A stretch of DNA of 64,000 nucleotides, taken from NCBI RefSeq assembly GCF_003985125.1, contig NZ_ML133570.1:287833-351832 (forward strand). Reading direction: 5' to 3'. The DNA is from Rhizobium phaseoli (GTDB taxonomy: Bacteria > Pseudomonadota > Alphaproteobacteria > Rhizobiales > Rhizobiaceae). The notes below the pieces were generated by a model. It was not told the origin of the DNA and ran no database searches. It saw only the letters and a list, made by a program, of their open reading frames with translations. How positions within the stretch are numbered: position 1 is the first letter of the stretch; each line of letters opens with the position of its first letter. This document shows positions 35,678 to 45,211 of this stretch, in pieces. Both the position numbers and the translations under genes were made by a program.

Positions 35678-37584
35678 AGTATTGGCCACATCCGCACGAT
35701 CGCTGCAAACCGGTCCCAGTCCTTGCGCGTCAACGGCGTCCAGGCCGCTTCGGCAACAGCCGAGAGGCGGGGAAAGACCAGGCGATTGAAGTAGGCGCGC
35801 GAGACGAAGTTCTCGGTCCAGATGCAGGCCTGGATACCACGCATCTTCTCCTGCAGTACTTCGGGCAGATCGCCCACGGCCTCGTAAGCATAGCTATGCT
35901 CTGGCGACGAATAACCTGCCCACGCCGCGCCAGGCTCGGCCCAGGCCTCCGACTGTGCCATGTCGAGATAATAGGCCTGCCCCGGCGTTATCACCACATT
36001 GTAGCCTTGCTGCGCCAGCTCGATGCCGACTGCAGGCTTTTCCCAAGCCATTAACAGCGTGCCGTCACGATCCACGCCGCCACCATGAGAGACCTCGTTC
36101 CAGCCGGCGAGCTTTCTGCCACGCTCCGACAGCATGGTTTTGATGCGTCTGAGGAAATAGGCTTGGAGTTCGGGAGTGCCGGCAAGCTTCTCCCGCTCCA
36201 TCAGCGCGCTGCAGAGCGGCGAGGTAAGCCACGCCCGCTGCGCCACCTCGTCGCCACCTATATGAAGATATTCGCTGGGAAACAGCGCTACCACCTCGTC
36301 GAACACCTTGCCGAGGAATTCATAGGTGAATTCGACCGCCGGATTGAGTGCGTTGTTGGGATAGCCTTGCACCGCCCGGTAGCTGTCGGGCGCCTCCTGC
36401 TTGTCGACGAGCTCGGGCTGCGAGAGTAGCGTCGCGGTGCCGTGACCCGGAATGTCGATTTCCGGCACCACCTCGATATGCAGCGAAGCGGCATGCGCCA
36501 CGATCTGGCGGACGTCGTCCTGGGTGTAGTGGCCGGCGCGTGTTTCCGCTCCGTCGCCGAGCTGCGGCACCAGCACCTCGTCCGGCCCGCGCCGCGCGCC
36601 GATCTCCGTCAAAGCCGGATAGGCCTTGATCTCCAGCCGCCAAGCTTCGTCGTCGGTCAGGTGCCAATGAAAGATGTTGAGCTTGTTCCAGGCAAGAATA
36701 TCGATCAGCCGGGTGACGTCGGCGACCGGATAGAACTGCCTGGCGACATCGAGATGGCAGCCGCGCCAGTCATACCGCGGCTGGTCGGCGATCGTGCCGA
36801 AATTCGGAAATTTGAAGCGCTCGCGATCGGCGCGAGCGCCGTGCATTAGCTGCGCCAGGCTGATCAGCCCATATTGGCGCCCTGCTTCATCCGCGCTCGA
36901 CAGCACAATCTCATGTGCGGTGAAACGCAACTCGTAGGCGGAGCCGGCGATCGACGATTCGGCTGCGAAACGAATGGCGCGCCCGCCTTTGATGGCGCTC
37001 AACGAAAACGGCGCATTCGCAGCAGGATAAAGGCGCTGATATAGCGCAAGCACCAGGGAGAGCGATTTGATCGCGTCGGGGCGCGTCTTCTCGGCCGGAT
37101 AGAGAATGACGGGCAGCTCTCCCGCCTTCAGTCCGAGCAAGAGCGGCCACGGCAGCAGCGAATACGGGTCCGGGACTGAGCCAACCGGCAGAAGCGGCGC
37201 CGCCGCCCCGCCGTCGCGGCCTTCCAAATGGAGATCGCTGAACTCCACGGGAACATGGCGGCCTTCGGCGAGTGTTAGATAGGCCGACTTGACGCCAGCG
37301 CTGACATGTTTCGGCTCTCTCGTCAGCCCTTCGACCGTGAAGCGCCAATGTCCGCCCGGCCGCACGCTCAGCCCCTCTGGCGGCAGGAACTCATGGAAAT
37401 GCGCCACCTGCCGCTTTAGGCTGCCGCCGTCACAAACATGATTGTCGGCGACCCGCGTCTCCGTCGTGTAGGCGAGCGAGAAGCCGGACAGCGGCTCGGT
37501 CGAAAGATTGAAGAGCGTGAAGGTCAAGCGCCCGAAACTGTTTTCGACCGGGCGCCAGCTTGTTTCCAGACGATAATCGGCCAT
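35674..37584 (-). CDS. Beta-N-acetylhexosaminidase, glycoside hydrolase family 20
   Basis: Releases terminal beta-linked N-acetylglucosamine or -galactosamine. 636 residues, no signal peptide, so probably cytoplasmic. A long N-terminal part (about 1-255) includes a GH20b-type domain; the catalytic barrel has YDWRGCHLDVARQFYPV near 275, FHWHLTDDEAWRLEIK, and the catalytic pair Asp445-Glu446 in HIGGDEV; TEN and WAEPGAAW follow. With the neighbouring kinase it would turn imported chito-oligosaccharides or wall fragments into sugar phosphate. Confidence 0.94.
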   Translation of the reverse strand: MADYRLETSWRPVENSFGRLTFTLFNLSTEPLSGFSLAYTTETRVADNHVCDGGSLKRQVAHFHEFLPPEGLSVRPGGHWRFTVEGLTREPKHVSAGVKSAYLTLAEGRHVPVEFSDLHLEGRDGGAAAPLLPVGSVPDPYSLLPWPLLLGLKAGELPVILYPAEKTRPDAIKSLSLVLALYQRLYPAANAPFSLSAIKGGRAIRFAAESSIAGSAYELRFTAHEIVLSSADEAGRQYGLISLAQLMHGARADRERFKFPNFGTIADQPRYDWRGCHLDVARQFYPVADVTRLIDILAWNKLNIFHWHLTDDEAWRLEIKAYPALTEIGARRGPDEVLVPQLGDGAETRAGHYTQDDVRQIVAHAASLHIEVVPEIDIPGHGTATLLSQPELVDKQEAPDSYRAVQGYPNNALNPAVEFTYEFLGKVFDEVVALFPSEYLHIGGDEVAQRAWLTSPLCSALMEREKLAGTPELQAYFLRRIKTMLSERGRKLAGWNEVSHGGGVDRDGTLLMAWEKPAVGIELAQQGYNVVITPGQAYYLDMAQSEAWAEPGAAWAGYSSPEHSYAYEAVGDLPEVLQEKMRGIQACIWTENFVSRAYFNRLVFPRLSAVAEAAWTPLTRKDWDRFAAIVRMWPIL

Positions 37585-37726
37585 GGTCGCGCCCTCCGCT
37601 GGTCTCCCGGCATGCTTTGCAGCTTAGCTTTTTTGAGACGGCAAGGGAATCGGCGCAAGCCCGGGCAAAGCCGATGGTGATGGCAATCCGCACCGACACA
37701 TTTTGACGACGATCAGTGACTTAGAA

Positions 37727-37756
37727 GGGAAAACGGCGCGGCTTTCGCCGCGCCGT
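37727..37756 (-). terminator. Terminator of the RND efflux operon
   Basis: Perfect 10-bp stem ACGGCGCGGC (37733-37742), 4-base loop, partner 37747-37756, then TTTCCCTT on the minus strand. It starts three bases after the permease stop. Confidence 0.75.
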
Positions 37757-37758
37757 CC

Positions 37759-40700
37759 TCACTCGGCTGCCAACGCCGGCGGATGTCTGTCATCCGCCTC
37801 TTCCTGGATGGCGTCGGCATCTCGGCCTGGCTCGTCCTTTGCCTTCGGCTCCCGGCCGAAGAAAAGGGCGTAGCCGGCGGGCAGAACCAGAATGGTGAGC
37901 ACGGTCGCAACCAGGATGCCGCCCATCATCGCGTAGGCGAGCGGACCCCAGAAGACGCCCCGTGAGATCGGGATCAGCGCCAGGACGGCGGTCAGAGCCG
38001 TCAGCATGATCGGCCGGAAACGCCGCACGGCAGCACCGACGATCGCCTCCTGCCGGTGCATGCCGGCCTTGATATCCTGGTCGATCTGATCGACCAGGAT
38101 GATCGAGTTGCGCATGATGATGCCAAGCAGCGCGATGACGCCGAGGATCGCTACGAAGCCGAAGGGCGCGCCGCTGATCAGCAAGGCGGCTGCCGCACCG
38201 ATGATGCCGAGCGGTCCGGTGGCGAGCACCAGCATCGCCTTGCCGAAATGCTGCAGCTGCACCATCAGCAGCACGATGATCACGGCAAGCATGATCGGCG
38301 CCTTGGCGGCGATCGACATCTGGCTTTCCGCCGCATCCTCGGCGCCGCCCTGGATCTCGACCTTGTAGCCGGCCGGCAGGCTGTCGCGCAGGTCCTTCAT
38401 GTCGGCATACATTTTCATCACCACGTCGTTCGGCTGGACGCCATCGGGCAGCGTCGCCCGTATCGTGATGGTCGGCAGCCTGTTGCGACGCCATTCGATG
38501 CCCTGCTCCATGACAGGCACGACCTTGGCGACCTGCGAGACCGGCACGAAGCCACCGAAATCCGTCGGGACATAGACCGAATTGACCGCCGACAGCAGCG
38601 AACGGCTGGAATCCGGCTCACGGGCGACGATCGAGACCGTCTCCTCGCCGTCGCGGAAATCGTCGAGCGGCGCGCCGGACATGGCGGTCTGCAGCATCTG
38701 GCGCACCCGCTGCGAGGTGACGCCCAGCGCCCGGGCGCGGTCCTGGTCAATCACCAGCTTCATTGCCGGCACCTGTTCCAGCCAGTCGTCATGAATGGCG
38801 CCGAGCATCGGATTGGCCTCAAAGCGTGCCTTCACCTGGTCGGCGATCGCACGCACCTCCTGTCGGTCCGGCCCCATGACGCGCATCTGCACCGGCCAGC
38901 CGGTCGGAGGCCCAAGGAACAGGCGGTCGACCTTGCCGCGGATCGAGGGGAAATCTTCCGCAAGGATCGTCCGCAACTTGACGATCAGCCGTTCGCGGGC
39001 CGGTTCGTCCTTGGCCATGACAAGAAGCTGGGCGAAGTTCGGATTGCGCAGCTGCTGGTCGAGCGGCAGGAAGAAGCGTGGCGCGCCTTCACCGATATAG
39101 GTGGCGATGAACTTCTTGTCGGGATCGTCCATCATCTTCGCTTCCAGCGCCTTGGCCTGAACCTCGACCTCCTTGATGCTGGTGCCTTCGGGCAGCCAGA
39201 GATCGACCAGGATTTCCGGCCGCGAGGACTGCGGGAAGAAATTCTGCGGGATGAACTGGAAAGCCCAGAGGCTGGTGACGAAGGTGCCGAGCGTCAAAAG
39301 CAGCACGATGACCCGATGGCGAACCGCCCAGCCGACCGTGCCGCGCAGCCGGCGATAGAACCGCGTGTCGAAGGCGTCGTGATGCTCGCCGGCGTGATGG
39401 CGCTGCTTGAGGATCATGTAGCCGAGCCACGGCGTGAAATAGACCGCGACGAACCACGAAGTCACCAGTGCGATGCCCACGACATAAAACAGCGAACGTA
39501 CGTATTCACCGGCCGTCGAGGCGGCGAAACCGACGGGAATGAAGCCGGCCGTGGTGATCAGCGTGCCCGTCAGCATCGGGAAGGCGGTGGAGGAATAGGC
39601 AAAGCTCGCCGCCTCGACCTTGACCAGGCCCTCCTCCAGCTTTCGCTCCATCATCTCGACGACGATCATCGCATCGTCGACGAGCAGGCCGAGCGCGATG
39701 ATCAGCGCCCCGAGCGAGATGCGCTGCAGGTCGATGCCGAGTTCGTACATCAGCGCGAAAGTGGCGGCGAGCACCAAGGGAATGGCAATGGCGATGACAA
39801 GGCCCGAGCGCCAGCCGATCGACAGGAACGAGACGACAAGCACGATGACGAGCGCTTCGCCGAGCGCATGCATGAACTCGCTGATCGCATCGGTCACCAC
39901 GTCGGGCTGGTTGGCGATCTGGTCGACGGCCACGCCGTAGGGCAGCGCTTCCTCGAAGCGCTGATAGGTCGCCTCGACGTCCTTGCCGACATCAGTCACG
40001 TTGAAGCCCTTGGCCATCACCACGCCGACCTGGACGCTATCATGGCCGTTGAAGCGGTACTTGCGCTGATAGGGATCCTCCAGGCCGGAGCTGACTGTGG
40101 CGATATCGCCGAGGCGCGTCACCTGGCCGCCGGCGCGAAGGCGCAGCTCACGGATATCGGCTGCCTTCTTCACGTCGCCTTCGACGGAGATGCGCACCGA
40201 GCGCAGGCCGGTATCGACGGAGCCGGCCGGATCGACGTTGTTCTGGCCCTTGACGGCGTTCTGCAGGTCGAGGATCGTCAGACCGCGCTCGGCGAGCGCC
40301 TTGGACGAGACGTCGATATAGATCTTTTCCGGCTGATCGCCGATGATGGCGGCCTTCTCGACGCCCGGCGTCGTCAGCAGCATGTCGCGTGCCTGAATGG
40401 CGAATTTCTTCAGTTCCGGATAGGAATAGCCGTCACCGCTGACCGAATGCAGCGTGATGAAGGTATCGCCGAATTCGTCGTTGAAATAGGGGCCGAGCAG
40501 GCCCTGCGGCAGCTCGCTGGAGATGTCGCCGACCTTCTTGCGCACCTGGTAGAAGGCATCCGCCACGTCCTTCGAATTCGTATCACCCTTGACCTGCAGG
40601 GTGATGATCGCGCTGCCCGCCCGCGTATAGGACTTGACCCAGTCGATATGCGGGGTTTCCTGCAGCTTGCGCTCGATCTTGTTGACGACCTGGTCTTCCA

Positions 40701-40905
40701 TCTCCTGGATGGAAGCGCCCGGCCAGATCGCCTGGACGACCATGACGCGGAAGGTGAATTCGGGATCCTCGCGCTGGCCCATGCGCATCAGGCCGAGCAC
40801 ACCTGTAATGATGATCAGGCCGAAGAGGAAGCGGGCGATGCTCGGATGGCCGATCGCCCAGCGCGACAGATTGAAGGGCCGCTTTTCAGTGGTGGTGGCA
40901 TCCAT
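37759..40905 (-). CDS. RND-family efflux transporter, inner-membrane pump
   Basis: Proton-driven tripartite efflux pump of 1048 residues with 12 helices and two large periplasmic loops. N-terminal LSRWAIGHPSIARFLFGLIII, the porter-domain start AIWPGASIQEMEDQVVNKIE, the paired Asp of helix 4 in LGLLVDDAMIVVEMMERKL near 408, and the C-terminal GVIALLGIIMRNSIILVDQI repeat of the same motif are all in place. It lies 24 bases after the adaptor gene. The substrate class (drugs or solvents) is unknown. No outer-membrane channel gene is nearby. Confidence 0.95.
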   Translation of the reverse strand: MDATTTEKRPFNLSRWAIGHPSIARFLFGLIIITGVLGLMRMGQREDPEFTFRVMVVQAIWPGASIQEMEDQVVNKIERKLQETPHIDWVKSYTRAGSAIITLQVKGDTNSKDVADAFYQVRKKVGDISSELPQGLLGPYFNDEFGDTFITLHSVSGDGYSYPELKKFAIQARDMLLTTPGVEKAAIIGDQPEKIYIDVSSKALAERGLTILDLQNAVKGQNNVDPAGSVDTGLRSVRISVEGDVKKAADIRELRLRAGGQVTRLGDIATVSSGLEDPYQRKYRFNGHDSVQVGVVMAKGFNVTDVGKDVEATYQRFEEALPYGVAVDQIANQPDVVTDAISEFMHALGEALVIVLVVSFLSIGWRSGLVIAIAIPLVLAATFALMYELGIDLQRISLGALIIALGLLVDDAMIVVEMMERKLEEGLVKVEAASFAYSSTAFPMLTGTLITTAGFIPVGFAASTAGEYVRSLFYVVGIALVTSWFVAVYFTPWLGYMILKQRHHAGEHHDAFDTRFYRRLRGTVGWAVRHRVIVLLLTLGTFVTSLWAFQFIPQNFFPQSSRPEILVDLWLPEGTSIKEVEVQAKALEAKMMDDPDKKFIATYIGEGAPRFFLPLDQQLRNPNFAQLLVMAKDEPARERLIVKLRTILAEDFPSIRGKVDRLFLGPPTGWPVQMRVMGPDRQEVRAIADQVKARFEANPMLGAIHDDWLEQVPAMKLVIDQDRARALGVTSQRVRQMLQTAMSGAPLDDFRDGEETVSIVAREPDSSRSLLSAVNSVYVPTDFGGFVPVSQVAKVVPVMEQGIEWRRNRLPTITIRATLPDGVQPNDVVMKMYADMKDLRDSLPAGYKVEIQGGAEDAAESQMSIAAKAPIMLAVIIVLLMVQLQHFGKAMLVLATGPLGIIGAAAALLISGAPFGFVAILGVIALLGIIMRNSIILVDQIDQDIKAGMHRQEAIVGAAVRRFRPIMLTALTAVLALIPISRGVFWGPLAYAMMGGILVATVLTILVLPAGYALFFGREPKAKDEPGRDADAIQEEADDRHPPALAAE

Positions 40906-40929
40906 GGTCTTCTTCCCTTCGCGACGCGA

Positions 40930-42069
40930 TCAGCGAACCGTCTGGCCCGTGGCGGCCAAGGCCGATTGCTGGTCCGGCACCTTCACCTTCAGATTTTCGC
41001 TCATGAACTGCGTGCCGGCGGCAACGACGAGATCGCCGGTATCGAGGCCCTGGGTCACGTGCACACCGTCGCCAGTGAAATCGGCGATCTTGATATCGCG
41101 GCCATGCACGGTCGCCGTGTCGCGGTCGACAGTCCAGACCATCTGCTTGCCGTCCTTTTCAGCGAGCGCGCTGAGCGGGATCGAGACGTAGCTGTTGCCG
41201 TTGCTGATATCGGCCTCGATCGTCGCCGTCATGCCGAGAAGCACCCGCGGATCGTTCGGCAGGCTCACCCGCACCGCAAAGGTGCGCGACTGCTGGTCGG
41301 CGCTGCCGGAAACCTCGCGCACCTTACCATCGAGCACCAGCCTGTCGTCGGCCCAGAAGCTTGCCTTGACCGTCTTGCCGGGCTTGAATTCGGCGATGTC
41401 GTTTTCCGGAACGGCGATCTGCACTTCCTTCTCGCCATCGACGGCAACGGTGACGACGGGGGTGCCGGAGCCGACGACCTGGCCGATATCGGCATTGATC
41501 GCGGTCACGATGCCGTTCTGGCCGGCCTTGAGATCGGTATAGCTCACCTGGTTTTTTGCCTGGTCGAGCGCGGAAAGCGCGGCATCGCGCTGCGAAATCG
41601 CCTGGTCATGGCTCAGCGCCGCCTGTTCGAGCTGCGACTTCGGAGCGACGCTCTTGTCGAAAAGCTGCTCGGCGCGCTTGTTGGCGAGATCGGCGGTTTC
41701 CACGCCCCTTTCGGCTGCGGCGAGATTGGCTTCCGCCGTCTTGACCGCCAGCTGGTAATCCGTGGCATCGATGCGGGCGAGCGCATCGCCCGGCGTCACC
41801 CGATCGCCGATATCGACCAGGCGTTCGGTGATCTTGCCGGCGACTCGGAACCCGAGATTCATCTCCGTGCGTGCCTTGACCGAACCGGAATAATCGAGCT
41901 TGCGGGTGTCGCCGGCTCTGGCGATCTCGACGACCTTCACCGGCCGGATGACCTCTTTCACCTCGGCCTTCTCCTCCGAGCAGGCGGAAAGGCCGATGCC
42001 GACGGCGCTGACGAGCACGAGGCCGGCGACGGACGGCATGCGGTGGCTAAGGGTCTTGAGCGAAAACAT
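40930..42069 (-). CDS. RND efflux periplasmic adaptor (membrane fusion lipoprotein)
   Basis: 379 residues. A lipoprotein signal with lipobox-type LSAC near residue 30 is followed by EVIRPVKVVEIARAGDTRKLDYSG, the usual adaptor opening, the lipoyl domain split around a short coiled coil (KAEVKE... to KAGQNGIVTAINADIGQVV) and the beta-barrel region. ATG 42069 lies eight bases after AGGAG; GTG 42078 is not preferred. It is cotranscribed with the upstream TetR gene and the downstream pump. Confidence 0.93.
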   Translation of the reverse strand: MFSLKTLSHRMPSVAGLVLVSAVGIGLSACSEEKAEVKEVIRPVKVVEIARAGDTRKLDYSGSVKARTEMNLGFRVAGKITERLVDIGDRVTPGDALARIDATDYQLAVKTAEANLAAAERGVETADLANKRAEQLFDKSVAPKSQLEQAALSHDQAISQRDAALSALDQAKNQVSYTDLKAGQNGIVTAINADIGQVVGSGTPVVTVAVDGEKEVQIAVPENDIAEFKPGKTVKASFWADDRLVLDGKVREVSGSADQQSRTFAVRVSLPNDPRVLLGMTATIEADISNGNSYVSIPLSALAEKDGKQMVWTVDRDTATVHGRDIKIADFTGDGVHVTQGLDTGDLVVAAGTQFMSENLKVKVPDQQSALAATGQTVR

Positions 42070-42118
42070 CGTCCGCACTCCTGGATCGTTTCGGGGATTC
42101 GACGGCGGCTGCCGCCCG

Positions 42119-42727
42119 TTATTTCTTCAGCGCCCTGATCACATAGTCGATCAGTTCGTCGACGCTGGCGCGGTTGGTTTTGGCAAGACATTGCGCCACC
42201 ATCTGCGGATGGCAGAGATTGATTGTCGCCGCGCCGAAGCAACGTGACGCAACAACCGGGTCCTGCTCGGCGAACTCGCCGACAGCAATCCCTTCGGCAA
42301 TGATTTCGGCAATCAGATCATGAACGCGATCGATATGTTTCTCGATGACATGCCAGTCGCGCTCGATCGCGACGATGATCATCTCGTGCACCTTCATCTC
42401 GTCGAGCATCAGGTCGAGCGTCAACTGATGCTGGGTCTCGACATAGCGGCGCAGCCGCTCGCTGGCACTGACCGGCTGATGGCGGATGTCATAGGCGATT
42501 TGATAAGCGGTCGCGAGCATTCGCCCGCAGAGCGCCTGGTGGATTTCCACTTTGGAAGCGAAGAATCGATAGATATTGGCCGGCGACATGCCGAGATCGC
42601 GCGCAATGTCGGCCACCGTCGTCTTGCTATAGCCATAGTGGCGGAACAGCCGCTCGGCCGCGTCGAGAATGCGCGTGACATTCTCCTGCCGCGTGACATC
42701 AAGCGTATTTTCTGTGGTGTCGTTCAT
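42119..42727 (-). CDS. TetR-family repressor of the RND operon
   Basis: 202 residues; helix-turn-helix at about 17-62 (ILDAAERLFRHYGYSKTTVADIARDLGMSP in two parts, ANIYRFFASKVEIH). It is the first gene of a three-gene unit with the adaptor and pump. A long perfect palindrome lies over its promoter, so it most likely represses the whole operon, including itself. Confidence 0.93.
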   Translation of the reverse strand: MNDTTENTLDVTRQENVTRILDAAERLFRHYGYSKTTVADIARDLGMSPANIYRFFASKVEIHQALCGRMLATAYQIAYDIRHQPVSASERLRRYVETQHQLTLDLMLDEMKVHEMIIVAIERDWHVIEKHIDRVHDLIAEIIAEGIAVGEFAEQDPVVASRCFGAATINLCHPQMVAQCLAKTNRASVDELIDYVIRALKK

Positions 42728-42744
42728 AGTTTCGATGCTCGACT

Positions 42745-42803
42745 TTACGACTGACGATTTTCGAATTTCGTCAGTCGTAAAATATCAGGCATCATTTGTC
42801 AAT
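42745..42803 (-). promoter_or_regulatory. Promoter and long operator of the TetR-RND operon
   Basis: On the minus strand: TTGACA (42798-42803), 17-base spacer, TACGAC (42775-42780). A perfect inverted repeat with 14-base arms TTTACGACTGACGA (42745-42758 and 42769-42782), 10 bases apart, covers the -10 region and start site. Confidence 0.75.
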
Positions 42804-42909
42804 ACTCCGGAGCCGGGGCAGCGGGGGTCGCGACCCGTTGCACCGACGGACGGAGTTTCGTGAAATCAGGATTTTGGCGCGACCGGATGATCACGATCCA
42901 GCGAGATGG

Positions 42910-42940
42910 AAAAGTGCCGCGGCTTGAAAGCGCGCGGCAC
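42910..42940 (-). terminator. Terminator of the osmC gene
   Basis: Stem GTGCCGCG (42914-42921) with CGCGGCAC (42933-42940), followed on the minus strand by TTTTCC. It lies 22 bases after the osmC stop. Confidence 0.8.
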
Positions 42941-42961
42941 GTCGTCGAGGGATAACGGAAA

Positions 42962-43393
42962 TCAGGCCAGCTTGACGTCGAGCGTGATCGGCACGGCAGC
43001 GAGCGCCTTGGAAATCGGGCAGCCGGCCTTTGCCTTATTGGCGAGTTCGGTAAAGGTCGCCTCATCGGCGCCGGGGATGCGGCCGGAAAGCGAAAGATGA
43101 ATGGCAGTGACGGCAAAGCCACCCTCGACGCTTTCGAGCGTCACCTTGGCGGAGGTTTCCATATGTTCAGCCGTGAAGCCGGCTTCACCGAGGATCAAGG
43201 ACAGCGCCATGGTGAAGCAACCGGCATGGGCAGCGCCGATCAGTTCTTCCGGATTGGTGCCGGGAATGCCTTCGAAGCGGCTGGCAAAGCCGTAGGGATA
43301 ATCCTTCAGGGCGCCGCTCTGCGTCGAGATCAGGCCTTTGCCGTCCTTGAGGCCGCCGCTCCAATGAGCCGAAGCCGTGCGATTGATCTGCAT
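42962..43393 (-). CDS. osmC: OsmC/Ohr-family peroxiredoxin
   Basis: Thiol-dependent reduction of organic hydroperoxides in the cytoplasm. 143 residues with the two redox cysteines Cys59 (GAAHAGCFTMALS) and Cys125 (AKAGCPISKAL). The HWSGGLKDGKGLISTQSG N-terminus is of the OsmC rather than the Ohr subgroup. It is monocistronic with its own terminator. Placement beside the efflux operon may be chance. Confidence 0.93.
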   Translation of the reverse strand: MQINRTASAHWSGGLKDGKGLISTQSGALKDYPYGFASRFEGIPGTNPEELIGAAHAGCFTMALSLILGEAGFTAEHMETSAKVTLESVEGGFAVTAIHLSLSGRIPGADEATFTELANKAKAGCPISKALAAVPITLDVKLA

Positions 43394-43541
43394 GCCGTCC
43401 TCCTGTTTTCGATTGTGCTCTCAAGGAAGCGGCAGGGCGCCGCTCCGAGCCTGCGGGAGATCAGATAGCCCCCGACGGGCAATATAATGCTCTATCTCCA
43501 GAAGACGACAGGCTTGTAAAAATCGGCGGCGCTTGAAGCAT

Positions 43542-44324
43542 TCAGACCGAATGCTGCAACATGCTGAGCCCACCATCGATCGTCAGGCAGGTCGCGTTCA
43601 TGAACGGGCACTCGTCGGAGATCATGAATACCGCCGCCATGGCGATCTCCTCCGGCGTTGCGATCCGCCCGCCCGGATGCAGCCTCATCGTCTCAGCCTT
43701 GGCGGCTTCCGGATCGGGAAAGCTGTTCCAGTAGTCGATCACCTTCTGCGTCGAGACATAGCCCGGCGCCAGCGCATTCACGCGGATATTGCGGGCGGCA
43801 TATTCCAGGCCCAGGGATTTCGTCATGCCGAGCAGCGCATGTTTCGCCAACGGATAGGGAAAGGTATGCGGAATGACCGTGAAGGCATGCGTCGAGGCGA
43901 TATTGAGGATGACGCCGCCGCCCCGCTCGATCAGGCCGGGCAGCACTGTCTTGCAGCAATTCCATGCGCCCTTGAGGTTAACGTCGAAGCAGCGGCTCCA
44001 CTCTTCATCCGTCGTGGCGAGCGGTTCGGCGAAGACATTGACCCCGGCATTGTTGACGAGCGCGTTCAGCGGGCCGATCTCCTCATTCGCCTCGGCAACC
44101 GCCAGCCTGATCGTCCCGGCATCGGTTATATCGGCCGGCAGATAGCCGACCCGGGCGCCGGTGCTCGCGAGCTCTCCCGCTGCCCGAGCCAGCAACGCCG
44201 CATCGCGGTCAACGAGATAGACGGCCGCATTTTCGCTGATGAATGCCTTCGCGATCGCTAGGCCGATCCCTTGCGCGGCGCCCGTTATCAGGATGTTCTT
44301 GCCCTGTAGGCGGTTGCTCATCAT
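43542..44324 (-). CDS. SDR oxidoreductase, probable aldose (galactose/arabinose) dehydrogenase
   Basis: 260 residues, classical SDR: nucleotide loop TGAAQGIG at 14-21, NNAG at 91-94, catalytic Ser144, Tyr157 and Lys161 (YPLAK). As the last gene after a mutarotase and an AraFGH-like importer, and with a galactonate dehydratase across the divergent promoter, oxidation of an aldose to its lactone is the most economical role. The ATGA overlap with the mutarotase gene shows coupling. It could alternatively act on a polyol or sugar acid. Confidence 0.88.
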   Translation of the reverse strand: MMSNRLQGKNILITGAAQGIGLAIAKAFISENAAVYLVDRDAALLARAAGELASTGARVGYLPADITDAGTIRLAVAEANEEIGPLNALVNNAGVNVFAEPLATTDEEWSRCFDVNLKGAWNCCKTVLPGLIERGGGVILNIASTHAFTVIPHTFPYPLAKHALLGMTKSLGLEYAARNIRVNALAPGYVSTQKVIDYWNSFPDPEAAKAETMRLHPGGRIATPEEIAMAAVFMISDECPFMNATCLTIDGGLSMLQHSV

Positions 44325-45211
44325 CTTCCCTCCGGTTGAACCGGCAGCGCCGACAGCTCGATCGTGACCTTGCCGGAAAGAACCTCACCCGGCGAAAGCG
44401 GTATGAGGCCTCCGAGCTCGGGCAGGTGATGGCCGTTCGGCAGATGGCTCATCGGCTCGAGGCAGAAGAAATCGGTGCGGTCGGTCCGCATATACAGCAT
44501 GAACCGGCCGAGCGCGGCATCGGCTTCCAGCGCCGCCTCAATTCCAAGCTCCGGCCAGGCGATCGCCGCCCGCCCGTCCCATCCCTCGAAGGCATTGTTC
44601 ATCCAGAGCCGCGGCAGCGGCTTGCCGGAGCTGAAATCGAAAGCAGCGGGAACCGGGCCGGGTTCGCCTGGGAGATGATCGTGCCGCTCGTTCCAGAAGC
44701 GCTCGGCGGCAATCGTCAATCGCGTGTCCGGCGTCCTGACGAAGAACGGATGCTGGCCGAGGCCGAAGGGCAGAGCCGCCTCACCCCGGTTCTCCACGGA
44801 AAGCGTCAGCGCCAGCCGATTGCCGGCGAGGCGGATCTCCTGCCGGGCGAGATAGGCATAGGGCGAGATCCCGTCGGCATCACGCGAAAAGCAGAGACGC
44901 ACATGCCCGGGGCTCGATTCCTCCAGCTGCCAAAGACTGATCCAGCCATCGCCGTGCAGATAGAGGGGATCGTGACAATTTCGCTGGAAGACATAGTCGC
45001 GTCCGCCGAACGACATGGCGTTGCCTTCCACCCGGTTGCCGAACGGCACCATGGGAAAATTCGCGAAATTTCCGCTTGGGCCGCCGGCTGGAAGGAGAAA
45101 GGGCTTGGCCCGAAACGTTGCGGCGGTCAGGGCGGCGCCCCGGCGGCTGACCCGGACCGAGAGATCGCCGTGGCTCAGCGCGATTTCATCTCCGCCATGT
45201 CCCTTGCTCAT
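44321..45211 (-). CDS. Aldose 1-epimerase (mutarotase) family protein
   Basis: Interconverts alpha and beta anomers of an aldose so that the dehydrogenase receives the right form. 296 residues of the galactose-mutarotase-like fold: VPFGNRVEGN near 56, the LYLHGDGWISLWQ His near 81, GLGQHPFFVR near 150 and CLEPMSHLPNGHHLPE with the likely catalytic Glu near 255. The start overlaps the permease stop, and its stop overlaps the SDR start, both by ATGA. Confidence 0.88.
   Translation of the reverse strand: MSKGHGGDEIALSHGDLSVRVSRRGAALTAATFRAKPFLLPAGGPSGNFANFPMVPFGNRVEGNAMSFGGRDYVFQRNCHDPLYLHGDGWISLWQLEESSPGHVRLCFSRDADGISPYAYLARQEIRLAGNRLALTLSVENRGEAALPFGLGQHPFFVRTPDTRLTIAAERFWNERHDHLPGEPGPVPAAFDFSSGKPLPRLWMNNAFEGWDGRAAIAWPELGIEAALEADAALGRFMLYMRTDRTDFFCLEPMSHLPNGHHLPELGGLIPLSPGEVLSGKVTIELSALPVQPEGR

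Noticed and set aside
38056..42138. A 1360-codon open frame on the plus strand opposite the RND pump and adaptor
   Set aside because: It is antisense to two clear genes, its translation is a His/Asp/Arg-rich shadow typical of high-GC DNA, and it has no domain or ribosome site.
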